Below are positions 20,101 through 33,606 of a DNA stretch of 64,000 nucleotides, piece by piece. Position numbers and translations under genes: made by a program. The notes below the pieces were generated by a model. It was not told the DNA's origin. It ran no database searches and saw only the letters and a list, made by a program, of their open reading frames with translations. Position 1 is the first letter of the stretch; each line of letters begins with the position of its first letter. Origin of the DNA: Anaeromyxobacter soli (GTDB taxonomy: Bacteria > Myxococcota > Myxococcia > Myxococcales > Anaeromyxobacteraceae); NCBI RefSeq assembly GCF_022808855.1, contig NZ_JAKZLF010000014.1, positions 41,463 through 105,462 on the forward strand, given 5' to 3'.

Positions 20101-20999
20101 GCCTCGCCGACAAGCGCCGCCCCGCCCTCGGCCGCGGCATGGCCGCCCTGCTCTCGAACGCGCCGCCCCCGGCGAGCGTCGCGCCCGCCGCGGCGCCGGC
20201 CGGAGCGGCGGTGGCGCCCGGGCGCGGGCTCCTCGCGCTGCCCCTCGAGGCGATCGAGCGGAACCCGGACCAGCCGCGCAAGCGCTTCGACGAGGCGAAG
20301 CTCGAGGAGCTCGCCGCCTCCATCCGCGAGCACGGCGTGGTCGAGCCGATCCTCGTGCGCAAGGAGGGCGGCAAGTACCGCATCGTCGCGGGCGAGCGGC
20401 GCTGGCGCGCCTCGCAGCGCGCAGGGATCCGCGAGATCCCCGCCATCGTCCGCGAGACGAGCGACCGCGAGGCCTTCGAGATCGCGCTCATCGAGAACCT
20501 CCAGCGCGCCGACCTGAACGCGATCGAGGAGGCCGAGGCCTACGAGGTGCTCGCGAGCGATCACGGCCTCAAGCAGGACGAGATCGCGAAGCGCGTCGGC
20601 AAGGAGCGCTCCACCGTGGCGAACGCCCTGCGCCTCCTGAAGCTCCCCGAGGAGGTGCGCGACTCGGTCCGACAGGGTCAGCTCGACATGGGCCACGCCC
20701 GCGCGCTGCTCGCCATCGACGACGCCGAGGCCATCAAGCGGGCGGCCCAAAAGGCCATCCGCGAGGGGCTCTCCGTCCGGGCGACCGAGGCGCTCGTCCG
20801 CTCGCTCGGGCGGAAGGAAAGCGACCGTCCCTCCGGCGGTTCCGAGAGCCCGGCCGTCAAGGCGCTGGGCCAGCGCCTGCAGCGCCGGCTGGGGGCCAGG
20901 TGTAGGGTCGTGCCCAAGTCTGCAGTCGCGGGGCGCCTGGAGATTGAATACTCCTCCCTCGACGAGCTGGATGGAATACTCGGGAAGATTGGAGCGTAG
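20097..20999 (+). CDS. parB: Chromosome-partitioning protein ParB
   Basis: CTP-dependent DNA clamp that loads at parS and spreads. 300 residues from a GTG start that overlaps the parA stop. The CTPase/N-terminal domain has LEAIERNPDQPRKRFDEA, the C-motif GERRWRASQRAGI and ENLQRADLNAIEEA. The HTH that reads parS follows (DEIAKRVGKERSTVANALRL), then a C-terminal dimerisation domain ending ELDGILGKIGA. Its target sites are the parS cluster just upstream of parA. Confidence 0.96.
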   Translation: MSLADKRRPALGRGMAALLSNAPPPASVAPAAAPAGAAVAPGRGLLALPLEAIERNPDQPRKRFDEAKLEELAASIREHGVVEPILVRKEGGKYRIVAGERRWRASQRAGIREIPAIVRETSDREAFEIALIENLQRADLNAIEEAEAYEVLASDHGLKQDEIAKRVGKERSTVANALRLLKLPEEVRDSVRQGQLDMGHARALLAIDDAEAIKRAAQKAIREGLSVRATEALVRSLGRKESDRPSGGSESPAVKALGQRLQRRLGARCRVVPKSAVAGRLEIEYSSLDELDGILGKIGA

Positions 21000-21065
21000 T
21001 TCCCTGTACCGCCGCCCGAGGGGGCGGCAGCCCCGATGTTCGGGGAGCAACCACAGCGAGGACGG

Positions 21066-21599
21066 ATGTCCTTCTGGACAAAGCTGCGGGAGGAGGCGAC
21101 GTCGCCGGCGGTCGGCGCGGACGCACCCGGAGCGCCCACGCCCGCGAAGTCACTCAACGAGGAGCCGAGAAACATGGCCATGCTGAAGCGCGATGAGCTG
21201 TCGTCCGTCCCCACCCCCACCGGCGACCTCAACGCCCTGCTCGGGCGCGGGTCCGAGTTCGAGGGCAAGCTCACCTTCGAGGGCACCGTCCGCATCGACG
21301 GCAAGTTCACCGGGACGATCGTGACGAACGACGTGCTCGTCGTGGGCGAGGGCGCGAAGGTCAACGCCGAGATCACCTGCGGCACGATCATCGTGCACGG
21401 GGAGATCAACGGGAACGTTCGGGCCAAGAGCGCGATCGAGCTGCACCACCCGGCGCGCATGCGCGGCAACATCGAGTCGCCGTCCCTCATGATCGAGAAG
21501 GGCGTGATCTTCGAGGGCCAGACGAAGATGGAGGGCGTGGAGAAGGGCGGCGCGAAGCCGGCCACCGCTCCCGGCCCCGTCGCCGCCGTGAAGTCGTAG
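21066..21599 (+). CDS. Bactofilin (BacM-like cytoskeletal protein)
   Basis: Polymer-forming beta-helical cytoskeletal protein. The DUF583/bactofilin core runs from LLGRGSEFEGKLTFEGTVRI through GKFTGTIVTNDVLVVGEGAK and HGEINGNVRAKSAIELHHPA to EKGVIFEGQTKM, with short disordered tails. Three starts are possible: ATG 21036, ATG 21066 (AGGA five bases upstream) and ATG 21174 (GAGGAG nine bases upstream). M. xanthus BacM, encoded next to parAB, is known to be N-terminally processed, so both a long and a short form could exist. It directly follows parB and ends at a strong terminator. Confidence 0.9.
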   Translation: MSFWTKLREEATSPAVGADAPGAPTPAKSLNEEPRNMAMLKRDELSSVPTPTGDLNALLGRGSEFEGKLTFEGTVRIDGKFTGTIVTNDVLVVGEGAKVNAEITCGTIIVHGEINGNVRAKSAIELHHPARMRGNIESPSLMIEKGVIFEGQTKMEGVEKGGAKPATAPGPVAAVKS

Positions 21600-21633
21600 C
21601 GCTCCCGGACGCACTCCAGCCGTAGAGACGAAG

Positions 21634-21670
21634 AGAGCGGGCTCCGGGAGAACCGGGCCCGCTCTTCTCG
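21634..21670. terminator. Terminator between bactofilin and hsp20
   Basis: AGAGCGGGC (21634-21642) pairs perfectly with GCCCGCTCT (21657-21665), extended inside by CCGG/CCGG. TTCTCGTCTC follows. It lies between two convergent genes and may serve both directions. Confidence 0.75.
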
Positions 21671-21712
21671 TCTCGGCGCGCGCGGCCGCCGAGCCTTCGC
21701 CTCGCCGCGGCG

Positions 21713-22150
21713 CTACGCGCCGACCTTCACCTGGATGGCGCGGGGCTTCGTCTCGGCACGCTTCGGCAGGTGGACGGTGAGTAAACCGTTCCTCGCCTCG
21801 GCGCGGATCTTCTCGGCGTCGACCGTGGCCGGCAGCGAGAACGAGCGCGTGAACGTCCCGTAGGCCAGCTCGATGCGGTGGTAGCTGTCGCGCCGCGCCT
21901 CGTTCTCGAGCTTCCGCTCGCCCCTGAGCGTGAGGACTCCGTTCTCGAACCGGATGTCTACGTCCTTCGGGTCAACCCCCGCGAGGTCGAAGCGGAGCGC
22001 CAACTCGTCGTCGTCCTCGAAGATGTCGCAGGGCGGAGTCCAGCCGACAGACTCGCTGGTCTTGTAGGCGCGATCGTCGAAAAGTCGGTTCATCTCGTCC
22101 TGGAGACGAGCGAGGTCACGGAAGGGCTCCCATCTCGTCGGCATCGCCAT
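21713..22150 (-). CDS. Small heat-shock protein, Hsp20/alpha-crystallin family
   Basis: ATP-independent holdase chaperone. The alpha-crystallin domain runs from VGWTPPCDIFEDDDELALRF through GVLTLRGER to ARNGLLTVHLPKR, followed by a C-terminal I-x-V-type tail (AIQVKV). Start choice: AGGAGG abuts an ATG at 22159, too close for initiation, but lies nine bases before the in-frame ATG at 22150, which gives MAMPTRWEPF. A promoter is visible 30-55 bases upstream. It is divergent from the atpH operon. Confidence 0.92.
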   Translation of the reverse strand: MAMPTRWEPFRDLARLQDEMNRLFDDRAYKTSESVGWTPPCDIFEDDDELALRFDLAGVDPKDVDIRFENGVLTLRGERKLENEARRDSYHRIELAYGTFTRSFSLPATVDAEKIRAEARNGLLTVHLPKRAETKPRAIQVKVGA

Positions 22151-22177
22151 GATTTTCATCCTCCTTTTGGCAACGCG

Positions 22178-22205
22178 AACGTAAAGCGAGGTCGCGGGCT
22201 GTCAA
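22178..22205 (-). promoter_or_regulatory. Sigma-70-type promoter for hsp20
   Basis: On the minus strand TTGACA (22205-22200) and TACGTT (22183-22178) are separated by 16 bases. The predicted start leaves a leader of about 20 bases that contains the AGGAGG. No CIRCE or other heat-shock operator was recognised. Confidence 0.6.
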
Positions 22206-22257
22206 ACGGGAGGGCTTCGACCGAGCCTAAGTCCAAGTACTGCCGGGAGATTCGTGC

Positions 22258-22287
22258 TTGACCGTCGCACCCACACCGTGCTACGGA
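22258..22287 (+). promoter_or_regulatory. Possible promoter for the F1 ATPase operon
   Basis: TTGACC (22258-22263) and TACGGA (22282-22287) with an 18-base spacer, directly upstream of atpH. The -10 is poor. A start near 22294 would leave an almost leaderless atpH message, so another promoter further upstream is equally possible. Confidence 0.3.
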
Positions 22288-22298
22288 GCGCGTCCCTT

Positions 22299-22838
22299 AT
22301 GATCATGGGTTCCATTGCCCGGCGGTACGCGCGGGCGCTCTTCAGCCTGGCTGCGGAGATGGGTCGAGTAGAGCCCTGGAGCGAGAGCCTCCAGTCCCTC
22401 AAGGAGGCTGTCGAGGGCTCTGACGATCTCCGCGACGTTCTGTCCAACCCGGTGTACTCGCGCGAGCAGCGGCGGGCCATCGTGGAGAAGCTCGCGGCCG
22501 CGTTCAGGCTCGAAGCCGAGCCCGCGAACCTGCTCCTCCTCCTCGGCGACCGGAACCGCCTCGCCTACCTGGGCAACATCGTCGAGCACTTCCGGGCCCT
22601 CGCCGACGCGCACCTCGGCCGGGTCCGGGCCAAGGTGACGAGCGCGGTCCCCCTCGACGCCGCCGCCGCGAAGGCCATCGCCGACCGGCTCTCGCAGGCG
22701 ACGAAGGCCACCGTCCTCCTCGATCGCGAGGTCGACCCCGCCCTGCTCGGCGGCGTCGTCGCGCAGGTCGGCAGCGTCGTCTACGACGGCTCGGTCCGCA
22801 CCCAGCTCGAGGATCTGCGGCGCCAGCTGAAGCAGTAG
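22299..22838 (+). CDS. atpH: F1Fo ATP synthase subunit delta
   Basis: Peripheral-stalk protein linking F1 to the b subunits. The ATG at 22299 (GGAG ten bases upstream) gives 179 residues starting MIMGSIARRYARALFSLA; a longer open frame begins at 22254 without a ribosome-binding site. SNPVYSREQRRAIVEKL and the C-terminal LLGGVVAQVGSVVYDGSVRTQL match the family. First gene of the F1 operon atpHAGDC; the Fo genes lie 11 kb away. Confidence 0.94.
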   Translation: MIMGSIARRYARALFSLAAEMGRVEPWSESLQSLKEAVEGSDDLRDVLSNPVYSREQRRAIVEKLAAAFRLEAEPANLLLLLGDRNRLAYLGNIVEHFRALADAHLGRVRAKVTSAVPLDAAAAKAIADRLSQATKATVLLDREVDPALLGGVVAQVGSVVYDGSVRTQLEDLRRQLKQ

Positions 22839-22878
22839 CGATCTTTAACTGTCAGTTCATCCTCCGGAGAGCCTCACG

Positions 22879-26777
<3,899 letters not shown>

Positions 26778-26780
26778 CCG

Positions 26781-27179
26781 ATGGCGCTCACCCTCGACAT
26801 CGTCACGCCGGAGCGGCGCGTCTTCTCGGTCACCGTCGACGAGGTCCGCGCGCCGGGCGTCGCGGGCGGCTTCGGCATCCGCCTGAACCACGAGCCCTTC
26901 ATGACGGCGCTGGAGCCCGGTCGGCTCACGTACGTCGAGGGGGGCCGGGAGCACCACTACGCGGTGGGCGGCGGCTTCCTGCAGGTCGCCGACAACCGGG
27001 TCATCGTGCTCGCCGACACCGCCGAGGCGGCCGCCGACATCGACGTCGAGCGGGCGAAGCGCGCCTTCGACGACGCGCAGGATCGGCTGCTCCGCCTCAC
27101 CGAGCAGGACGGCCACTACGGCGAGGAGTCGGCGCGCGTGCGCCGGGCCGCGGCGCGGCTCTCGGTGGCCGGGCGCTAG
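26781..27179 (+). CDS. atpC: F1Fo ATP synthase subunit epsilon
   Basis: Rotor subunit that couples F1 to the c-ring and can inhibit ATP hydrolysis. 132 residues: an N-terminal beta-sandwich (LDIVTPERRVFSVTVDEVRA through YAVGGGFLQVADNRVIVLAD) and a C-terminal helix hairpin. It closes the F1 operon and is followed by a strong terminator. Confidence 0.95.
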   Translation: MALTLDIVTPERRVFSVTVDEVRAPGVAGGFGIRLNHEPFMTALEPGRLTYVEGGREHHYAVGGGFLQVADNRVIVLADTAEAAADIDVERAKRAFDDAQDRLLRLTEQDGHYGEESARVRRAAARLSVAGR

Positions 27180-27206
27180 GCGTCTCGCTCCACTCGTGGA
27201 CCCAGG

Positions 27207-27246
27207 GCGGGGAGGCGCACGGCGCGCCTCCCCGCTCTCTTTTTTC
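27207..27246 (+). terminator. Rho-independent terminator of the atpHAGDC operon
   Basis: A perfect 12-bp stem (27207-27218 with 27224-27235), five-base loop and the T-rich tail TCTCTTTTTTC. This is the best intrinsic terminator in the window and confirms that the F1 genes form a closed unit without the Fo genes. Confidence 0.93.
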
Positions 27247-27374
27247 GGGCCGGCGCGGGCGTCCGGGCGGGACGGATCGTGAAGGACGAGCGCGGCGCTC
27301 GGGGGCGCGCGGAGGGGTCCGCCGCGCGGGCCCGGCGGACGCCCCGAAGGCCCGCCCCGGGACGGGCAAAAGCG

Positions 27375-27403
27375 TTGAATCTCCGAGGGAAACCGGCTAA
27401 AAC
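27375..27403 (+). promoter_or_regulatory. Sigma-70-type promoter for gyrA
   Basis: TTGAAT (27375-27380) and TAAAAC (27398-27403) with an optimal 17-base spacer, in a locally A/T-richer patch. The predicted start near 27410 leaves a 65-base leader before the preferred gyrA ATG. Confidence 0.65.
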
Positions 27404-27474
27404 ACCCCCTTCTCCCAGGTGCCCGCGCGCTCGAACCCCCTCGCGCGCCTATGGCCCGGGAGGGAAGAGCTCCG

Positions 27475-30183
27475 ATGGCCGAAGAGAACCTCCCGCCGAG
27501 CCCGCCCGCCGCCGCCCCCGGGGCGCCGCCGCCCGGAGACGGGCAGCGCGCCCAGGTCGCGATCGAAGACGAGATGCGCAAGTCGTATCTCGACTACTCG
27601 ATGTCGGTCATCATCGGCCGCGCGCTGCCGGACGTGCGCGACGGCCTGAAGCCCGTGCACCGCCGCGTGATGTACGCGATGCACACCGAGGGGCTGCACC
27701 ACAACAAGCGCTACTCGAAGTGCGCCGGCGTCGTCGGCGAGGTGCTGAAGAAGTACCACCCCCACGGCGACTCCTCGGTCTACGACGCCCTCGTCCGGCT
27801 CGCCCAGGACTGGAACCTCCGCTACCCGCTCATCGACGGCCAGGGCAACTTCGGCTCGGTCGACGGCGATCCCGCCGCGGCCTACCGGTACACCGAGTCC
27901 CGCCTCGAGCGGCTCGCCGACTTCCTCCTCGCCGACATCGACAAGGAGACGGTCGACTGGGGGCCGAACTTCGACGACTCGACCGTCGAGCCGCTCGTCC
28001 TCCCCACCCGCTTCCCCAACCTGCTCGTCAACGGCTCGGCCGGCATCGCGGTCGGCATGGCGACGAACATCCCGCCCCACAACATGGGCGAGGTGCTCGA
28101 CGCGGTGGCGCACCTCATCTCGAACCCCAAGGCGTCCGTCCCGGAGCTCATGCGCTTCATCCCCGGGCCGGACTTCCCGACCGCCGGGATCATCCAGGGG
28201 CGCGACGGCATCCGCGCCGCCTACGAGAAGGGGCGCGGCACCATCCAGGTGCGGGCGCGCGCGTCGGTCGAGGTCCACCCCAAGACCGAGCGCGAGGCGA
28301 TCGTCGTCACCGAGATCCCCTACCAGGTGAACAAGGCGAAGCTCGTCGAGCACATCGCCGAGCTCGTGCGCGACAAGCGCCTCGAGGGGATCAGCGACCT
28401 CCGCGACGAGTCCAGCCGCGAGGGCATGCGCATCGTCATCGAGCTGAAGCGTGACGCGGTCGCGCAGGTGGTGCTGAACAACCTGTACGCCCACACGCAG
28501 ATGCAGACCGGCTTCGGCGTGACGCTCCTCGCCATCGACGGCGGCCAGCCGCGCATCCTCAACCTGAAGGAGCTGCTCGAGCGCTTCGTCGCCCACCGCC
28601 GCGACGTGGTCACCCGCCGCACGCGCTTCGAGCTGCGCAAGGCGCGCGAGCGCGAGCACATCCTGCTCGGCCTGCAGATCGCGCTCGACCACCTCGACGA
28701 GATCATCGAGCTCATCCGCAAGGCGCCCGACCGCGACGCGGCCCGCGACGGGCTCATGACCGGCTTCGCCCTCTCGGAGCTCCAGGCGAAGGCCATCCTC
28801 GAGATGCAGCTGCAGCGCCTCACCGGCCTCGAGCGCCAGAAGATCCTGGACGAGCTCGCCGAGGTGCAGAAGCTCATCGGCCGCCTGAAGGAGATCCTCG
28901 CCTCCGAGGCCGTCCTCATGGAGGTCATCGTCTCGGAGCTGAAGGAGGTGCGGCAGCTCTTCGCCGACGAGCGGCGCACCGAGATCCTGGGCGAGGCGAC
29001 CGACTACTCCACGGAGGACCTCATCGCCGAGGAGGAGATGGTCGTCACCGTCTCCCACGCCGGCTACGTGAAGCGGAACCCGGTGTCGCTCTATCGCGCC
29101 CAGCGGCGCGGCGGGCGCGGCAAGACCGGCGCGGCCACGCGGGACGAGGACTTCCTCGAGGCGATCTTCGTCGCCTCGACGCACAGCTACCTGCTCGTCT
29201 TCTCGGACAAGGGCAAGGTCTACTGGCTCAAGGTCCACGAGATCCCGCCGGCCGGGCGCGCCGCGCGCGGCAAGCCCATCGTGAACCTCGTGCAGCTCTC
29301 GCCGGGCGAGAAGGTCGCCGCGATTTTGCCGGTGCGGCGGCTCCCGGAGCCCGCCGGCGCCGAGGATGCGGCCGAGATCGCCGCCGAGCCGGGCGAGGCC
29401 GAGGCCGCGGAGCCCGCCGAGAAGGCGAACGGCGCGGTCGCCGCCGAGCCCGGACAGTTCGTGTTCATGGCCACGCGCCGGGGGCTCATCAAGAAGACCC
29501 GCCTCGAGCAGTTCGCGAGGCCGCGCGCGGCCGGCATCATCGCGCTCGGCATCGAGGAGGGCGACGAGCTCATCGCCGCGCGGCTCATCGACGGCAAGAG
29601 CCACGTGCTCCTCTCGACCGCGCAGGGGATGGCCATCCGCTTCGAGGAGTCCGACGTGCGGGCCATGGGGCGGACCGCCTACGGCGTGAAGGGCATCACC
29701 CTCGAGGCGGAGGACGCGGTCGTCTCGGCCGAGTCGATCCCGGCGGCGCCGCCGGAGGGCGAGCCCGCGCCGACCATCCTCACCGTCACGCAGAACGGCT
29801 ACGGCAAGCGCACCGAGCTCGCCGAGTACCGCATCCAGAGCCGCGGCGGGAAGGGCATCATCACCATCAAGACCACCGAGCGGAACGGCCCGGTGGTCGC
29901 CGCGGCGCTCGTGTCCGACGCCGAGGAGGTGATGCTCATCACGAACGGCGGCATGCTCATCCGCATGCCCTCGCGCGGGATCAGCCTCATCGGGCGGAAC
30001 ACCCAGGGCGTCCGCCTCATCACCCTCGAGTCCAAGTCCGAGCAGGTGGTGGGCCTCGCGCGCGTCGCCGAGACCACGCCCGAGGCGGCGGCGGCCGGGG
30101 TCGCCGAGGCGGCGGAGGGCGAGGAGCCGCCCGAGGGCGGGCCGGAGGACCAGGGCGGCGGGGAGCCGGAGGCAGGCGCGTGA
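27475..30183 (+). CDS. gyrA: DNA gyrase subunit A
   Basis: Breakage-reunion subunit of gyrase. The ATG at 27475 is chosen over one at 27451 because GGGAGGG lies about ten bases upstream of it; this gives 902 residues. The quinolone-region block [20 protein letters not shown] and the active-site Tyr in [13 protein letters not shown] (about Y139) are intact. The GyrA box RRGGRGKTG marks it as GyrA rather than ParC. The C-terminal beta-pinwheel contains an Ala/Glu/Pro-rich insert at about residues 625-660 and ends in a Gly/Glu-rich tail. Its stop overlaps the following lipoprotein gene (GTGA). Confidence 0.97.
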   Translation: MAEENLPPSPPAAAPGAPPPGDGQRAQVAIEDEMRKSYLDYSMSVIIGRALPDVRDGLKPVHRRVMYAMHTEGLHHNKRYSKCAGVVGEVLKKYHPHGDSSVYDALVRLAQDWNLRYPLIDGQGNFGSVDGDPAAAYRYTESRLERLADFLLADIDKETVDWGPNFDDSTVEPLVLPTRFPNLLVNGSAGIAVGMATNIPPHNMGEVLDAVAHLISNPKASVPELMRFIPGPDFPTAGIIQGRDGIRAAYEKGRGTIQVRARASVEVHPKTEREAIVVTEIPYQVNKAKLVEHIAELVRDKRLEGISDLRDESSREGMRIVIELKRDAVAQVVLNNLYAHTQMQTGFGVTLLAIDGGQPRILNLKELLERFVAHRRDVVTRRTRFELRKAREREHILLGLQIALDHLDEIIELIRKAPDRDAARDGLMTGFALSELQAKAILEMQLQRLTGLERQKILDELAEVQKLIGRLKEILASEAVLMEVIVSELKEVRQLFADERRTEILGEATDYSTEDLIAEEEMVVTVSHAGYVKRNPVSLYRAQRRGGRGKTGAATRDEDFLEAIFVASTHSYLLVFSDKGKVYWLKVHEIPPAGRAARGKPIVNLVQLSPGEKVAAILPVRRLPEPAGAEDAAEIAAEPGEAEAAEPAEKANGAVAAEPGQFVFMATRRGLIKKTRLEQFARPRAAGIIALGIEEGDELIAARLIDGKSHVLLSTAQGMAIRFEESDVRAMGRTAYGVKGITLEAEDAVVSAESIPAAPPEGEPAPTILTVTQNGYGKRTELAEYRIQSRGGKGIITIKTTERNGPVVAAALVSDAEEVMLITNGGMLIRMPSRGISLIGRNTQGVRLITLESKSEQVVGLARVAETTPEAAAAGVAEAAEGEEPPEGGPEDQGGGEPEAGA

Positions 30184-31019
30184 GGCGGCGGTCGGGCCCC
30201 TTCGCCGCCGCGCTCGCGGCGGCGCTCGCGCTCGCCTGCGCCTCGCCGGCGAAGCGGCTCGAGGAGGCGAACGGGAAGCGCCACGCGGGCGACCCGAAGG
30301 GCGCGCTCCAGGGCTACAAGGCGGTGCTCGCCGAGCTCGGCGACGCGACGCTCTCGCCCGACGAGGCGGCGGTGCGCTGCAAGGCGCTGCGCTTCGCGGG
30401 GGACGTCTCGTACCTCGAGCTCGGCGACTACACCGGCGCGATCTCCTACTACCGGCGCATCGTGGCGCTCTACCCGGGCGGCAAGGAGGCGCGCGAGGCG
30501 CGCGTCCAGATCGGCGACATCTACCGCGAGCGCTTCCGCGACCCGCTCGCCGCGATCGCCCAGTACGCGGACGTCGCCGCCTCGAGCGCGCCGGAGGCGC
30601 CGCGCTACCAGCTCGAGGTCGCCCGCGCCTACCTCGAGCTCAAGAACTGGTCGCAGGCGCGCACCGAGGCCCGCATCCTGCGGGAGAAGTGGCCCGATCA
30701 CGAGCTCGCCGACGAGGCGCAGCTCCTCACCGCCCAGGCGTGGTCGCTCGAGAAGCGCGACGACGAGGCGCTCTCCGCCTTCCAGGCGCTCATCGACAGC
30801 AAGCCGCGCCCGGAGCTCGCGGCCCGCGCGCTCGAGGGGCAGGCCCTCATCCACGCGCAGGCGGGGCGCTTCGACCGCGCGCTCGAGCTGTACGCGCTCG
30901 CGCTGCCCATCCACCCGAACCCGGACGCGATCCGGACCAACATCGAGGCGGTCACCGAGCGCCGCGAGCGGGCGAAGCCCGCGACGCTGCCGGGCGATCG
31001 CGCCGCCGCCTTCCGCTAG
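30180..31019 (+). CDS. TPR-containing putative lipoprotein
   Basis: 279 residues from a GTG overlapping the gyrA stop. A signal sequence ([14 protein letters not shown]) ends in a lipobox with Cys at about residue 21, so it is probably lipidated and periplasm-facing. The rest is tetratricopeptide-like helical repeats such as [37 protein letters not shown] and [15 protein letters not shown], the usual protein-scaffold fold. Partners are unknown; TPR lipoproteins of this size are abundant in myxobacteria. Translational coupling to gyrA is probably incidental to function. Confidence 0.8.
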   Translation: MRRRSGPFAAALAAALALACASPAKRLEEANGKRHAGDPKGALQGYKAVLAELGDATLSPDEAAVRCKALRFAGDVSYLELGDYTGAISYYRRIVALYPGGKEAREARVQIGDIYRERFRDPLAAIAQYADVAASSAPEAPRYQLEVARAYLELKNWSQARTEARILREKWPDHELADEAQLLTAQAWSLEKRDDEALSAFQALIDSKPRPELAARALEGQALIHAQAGRFDRALELYALALPIHPNPDAIRTNIEAVTERRERAKPATLPGDRAAAFR

Positions 31020-31036
31020 TCACCGAGAGGAAAGCC

Positions 31037-32326
31037 ATGAAGACCGAGCTGTCGGAGAAGCTGTTCGCGAAGGCGCAGACCCTGTTCCCCGGCGGCGTGA
31101 ACTCGCCGGTGCGCGCGTTCCGCGGCGTGGGCGGGACGCCCCGGTTCATCGCGCGCGGCAGGGGCAGCCACCTCGTCGACGTCGACGGCAACGACTACGT
31201 CGACTACGTGCTCTCCTGGGGTCCGATGATCGTCGGGCACGCCCACCCGGAGGTGATGCGCGAGGTGCAGGACGCCATGAAGGAGGGCGCCTCGTTCGGC
31301 GCCCCCTCGCCGCGCGAGATCACCCTCGCGGAGCTCGTGCGCGAGCGGATGCCCTGGATCGAGAAGATGCGCTTCTGCTCCTCGGGCACCGAGGCCACCA
31401 CCGCCGCCATTCGCGTGGCGCGCGGCTTCACGGGGCGCGACGACATCCTCAAGTTCGAGGGCTGCTACCACGGCGCGGGCGATCCGCTCCTCGTGAAGGC
31501 GGGCTCCGGCGTCGAGACGCTCGGGCTGCCCGACTCCCCGGGCGTGCCGGCGGACCTCGCGAAGCACACGCTCACGCTGCCGTACAACGACCTCGCCGCC
31601 GCCGAGCGGCTCTTCGCCGAGCGGGGCGACCGCCTCGCCGGCGTCATCATCGAGCCGGTGGTCGGCAACATGGGCGTGCTCGTCCCCAGGGCGGGCTACC
31701 TCGAGGGCCTGCTCACCCTGTGCCGCAAGCACGGCGCGCTCCTCATCGTGGACGAGGTGATGACCGGCTTCCGCGTGTCGTCGGGCGGCGCCTGCGGGCT
31801 CTTCGGCCTCCGGCCGGACCTCGTCACCTTCGGCAAGGTCATCGGGGGCGGGCTGCCGGTGGGCGCCTTCGGCGGGCGCGCCGACGTCATGGATCGGGTC
31901 GCGCCGGCGGGGCCCATCTACCAGGCGGGCACGCTCTCCGGGAACCCCATGGCGATGGCGGCCGGGACCGCCACCCTGCGGCTCATGACCCCCGCCGCCT
32001 ACGAGAAGCTCGAGAACCTCGCCGCGAAGCTCGCGGACGGGCTCCGCGCCCGCGCCGCCGCCGCCAAGGTGCCGGTGCAGGTGAACCGGGTCGGCTCCAT
32101 GCTCACGGTGTTCTTCTCGGAGAAGCCGGTGTTCGACGCCGCGAGCGCGCGGCTCTCCTCGACGAAGCGCTTCGGCGCCTTCTTCCACCGCATGCTGGAG
32201 GGCGGCGCCTACCTCCCGCCCTCGCAGTTCGAGGCGGCGTTCCTCTCGACCGCGCACTCCGAAGGCGACGTCGAGCACACGCTCCTCGCGGCCGAGGCGG
32301 CGTTCGCCGAGGCCGCGAAGGTCTAG
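31037..32326 (+). CDS. hemL: Glutamate-1-semialdehyde 2,1-aminomutase
   Basis: PLP enzyme making 5-aminolevulinate in the C5 route to haem. 429 residues. LFPGGVNSPVRAFRGVGG at the N terminus, SSGTEATTAAIRVAR, LIVDEVMTGFR, and the PLP lysine in VTFGKVIGGGLP (about K267) are all diagnostic for HemL within class III aminotransferases. GAGAGGAAA precedes the ATG. The next gene begins immediately after its stop. Confidence 0.97.
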   Translation: MKTELSEKLFAKAQTLFPGGVNSPVRAFRGVGGTPRFIARGRGSHLVDVDGNDYVDYVLSWGPMIVGHAHPEVMREVQDAMKEGASFGAPSPREITLAELVRERMPWIEKMRFCSSGTEATTAAIRVARGFTGRDDILKFEGCYHGAGDPLLVKAGSGVETLGLPDSPGVPADLAKHTLTLPYNDLAAAERLFAERGDRLAGVIIEPVVGNMGVLVPRAGYLEGLLTLCRKHGALLIVDEVMTGFRVSSGGACGLFGLRPDLVTFGKVIGGGLPVGAFGGRADVMDRVAPAGPIYQAGTLSGNPMAMAAGTATLRLMTPAAYEKLENLAAKLADGLRARAAAAKVPVQVNRVGSMLTVFFSEKPVFDAASARLSSTKRFGAFFHRMLEGGAYLPPSQFEAAFLSTAHSEGDVEHTLLAAEAAFAEAAKV

Positions 32327-33457
32327 ATGCCCGGCTGGGCGGAGCGCTTCGCGCCATTCGAGGGCGTCGCCTACCTCGACGCCGCGAGCCAGGGCCCCAT
32401 CCCGCTCGCGGCGTCGCGCGCCGGGCGCGAGGCGCTCGCCCTCAAGGAGCGGCCCTGGCGCATCTCGGCGGCCACCTACGTCTCGGCCGTCTCCGAGGCG
32501 CGGGCCCTCGCGGCGCGCCTCCTCGGCGCGCGCGAGGAGGCGGTGGCGCTCGTCACCGGGGCGGGTCAGGTGGTGAACGCCGTCGCGCGCGGGCTCGACC
32601 TCGGCGAGGGCGACGAGGTGGTGCTCGCGCGGCACGAGTTCCCCTCGAACGACCTGCCCTGGCGCTGGCTCGCCCGCCGCGGCGTCGCGATCCGCGTCGT
32701 CGAGCCGGATCATCCGACGGGCGCGGTCTCGGCGGAGCGGCTCGCCGAGGGGGTCGGTCCGCGGACCCGCGTCGTCGCGTTCGCCCACGTCTCGTACCTC
32801 CACGGCGGGCGGCTCGAGCCCGGGCCGGTGGTCGAGGCGGCGCGGCGCTTCGGGGCGATCACGGTGGTGGACGGGAGCCAGGCGGCGGGCGCGCTGCCGT
32901 TCGACTTCGGCGGCTCCGGCGTCGACGTCTACGCCGCCTCCGCCTACAAGCACCTGCTCGGCCCGTATGGCTGCGGGCTCGGGCTCTTCTCGGCGCAGGT
33001 GCTCGACCGGCTCGCGGTGGGGGATCTGAACTGGTGGGCGGTGAAGGGCGCGGAGGACTACGGCAACCTGCCCGCCGACATCGAGCTTCGGCCCGGCGCG
33101 CAGCGCTACGACGCGCACGAGACGGCGGCGTTCTTCAACCTGCTCCCGCTCGCCGAGTCGCTGCGCCTCCTCCTCGAGGCGACGCCCGCCGCGGTCCAGG
33201 CGCACGCCCGTGCGCTCGGCGACCGCCTCCTCGCGCGCCTGCCGCAAAGCTTCGTCCCGGCGAGCCCCCTCGAGCCGGCCGCGCGGAGCCACCTCCTCTG
33301 CCTGCGCGCCCAGTCCTCCGCCGCCACCCTCGCCGCGTACGAGCGGCTCCGCGCGGCCAAGATCTGGGCGTCGCTGCGCGGCGACCGGATCCGAGTGTCG
33401 CCGCACCTTTACAGCACCGAGGAGGACGTCGACCGGCTGCTCGCCGCGCTCGCCTGA
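32327..33457 (+). CDS. Class V aminotransferase / cysteine desulfurase-like PLP enzyme
   Basis: 376 residues with fold-type I PLP features: YLDAASQGPIPLAA at the N terminus, ALVTGAGQVVNAVARGLDL, ITVVDGSQAAGALPFD (the PLP-binding Asp) and the Schiff-base Lys in ASAYKHLLGPYG. The C-terminal part lacks the Cys loop typical of NifS/SufS, so it may be an isopenicillin-N-epimerase-like or selenocysteine-lyase-like member; substrate unknown. The ATG directly follows the hemL TAG, so the two are co-transcribed. Confidence 0.82.
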   Translation: MPGWAERFAPFEGVAYLDAASQGPIPLAASRAGREALALKERPWRISAATYVSAVSEARALAARLLGAREEAVALVTGAGQVVNAVARGLDLGEGDEVVLARHEFPSNDLPWRWLARRGVAIRVVEPDHPTGAVSAERLAEGVGPRTRVVAFAHVSYLHGGRLEPGPVVEAARRFGAITVVDGSQAAGALPFDFGGSGVDVYAASAYKHLLGPYGCGLGLFSAQVLDRLAVGDLNWWAVKGAEDYGNLPADIELRPGAQRYDAHETAAFFNLLPLAESLRLLLEATPAAVQAHARALGDRLLARLPQSFVPASPLEPAARSHLLCLRAQSSAATLAAYERLRAAKIWASLRGDRIRVSPHLYSTEEDVDRLLAALA

Positions 33458-33498
33458 GCAGATCGGGGTGGGAGCGCTCCCGGCGGGGTGCGAGACCA

Positions 33499-33528
33499 TT
33501 GACGTGTGCGCCACGCCCCTGCTATACG
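33499..33528 (+). promoter_or_regulatory. Sigma-70-type promoter for the Fo operon
   Basis: TTGACG (33499-33504) and TATACG (33523-33528) with an 18-base spacer, between the aminotransferase stop and the AtpZ/I-type gene. This shows that the Fo genes have their own promoter, separate from the F1 operon. Confidence 0.7.
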
Positions 33529-33606
33529 GGCGTGCCTTTCCGCCCGCGGAAGCATTGGGGAATCCCGCTTCTCCGGGGTTGCGGAGAGGCCGGCAGCGGA
33601 GGGTCT

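Noticed and set aside
22254..22298. Longer N terminus for AtpH
   Set aside because: The first ATG lacks a ribosome-binding site and its residues do not resemble the family; ATG 22299 fits better.
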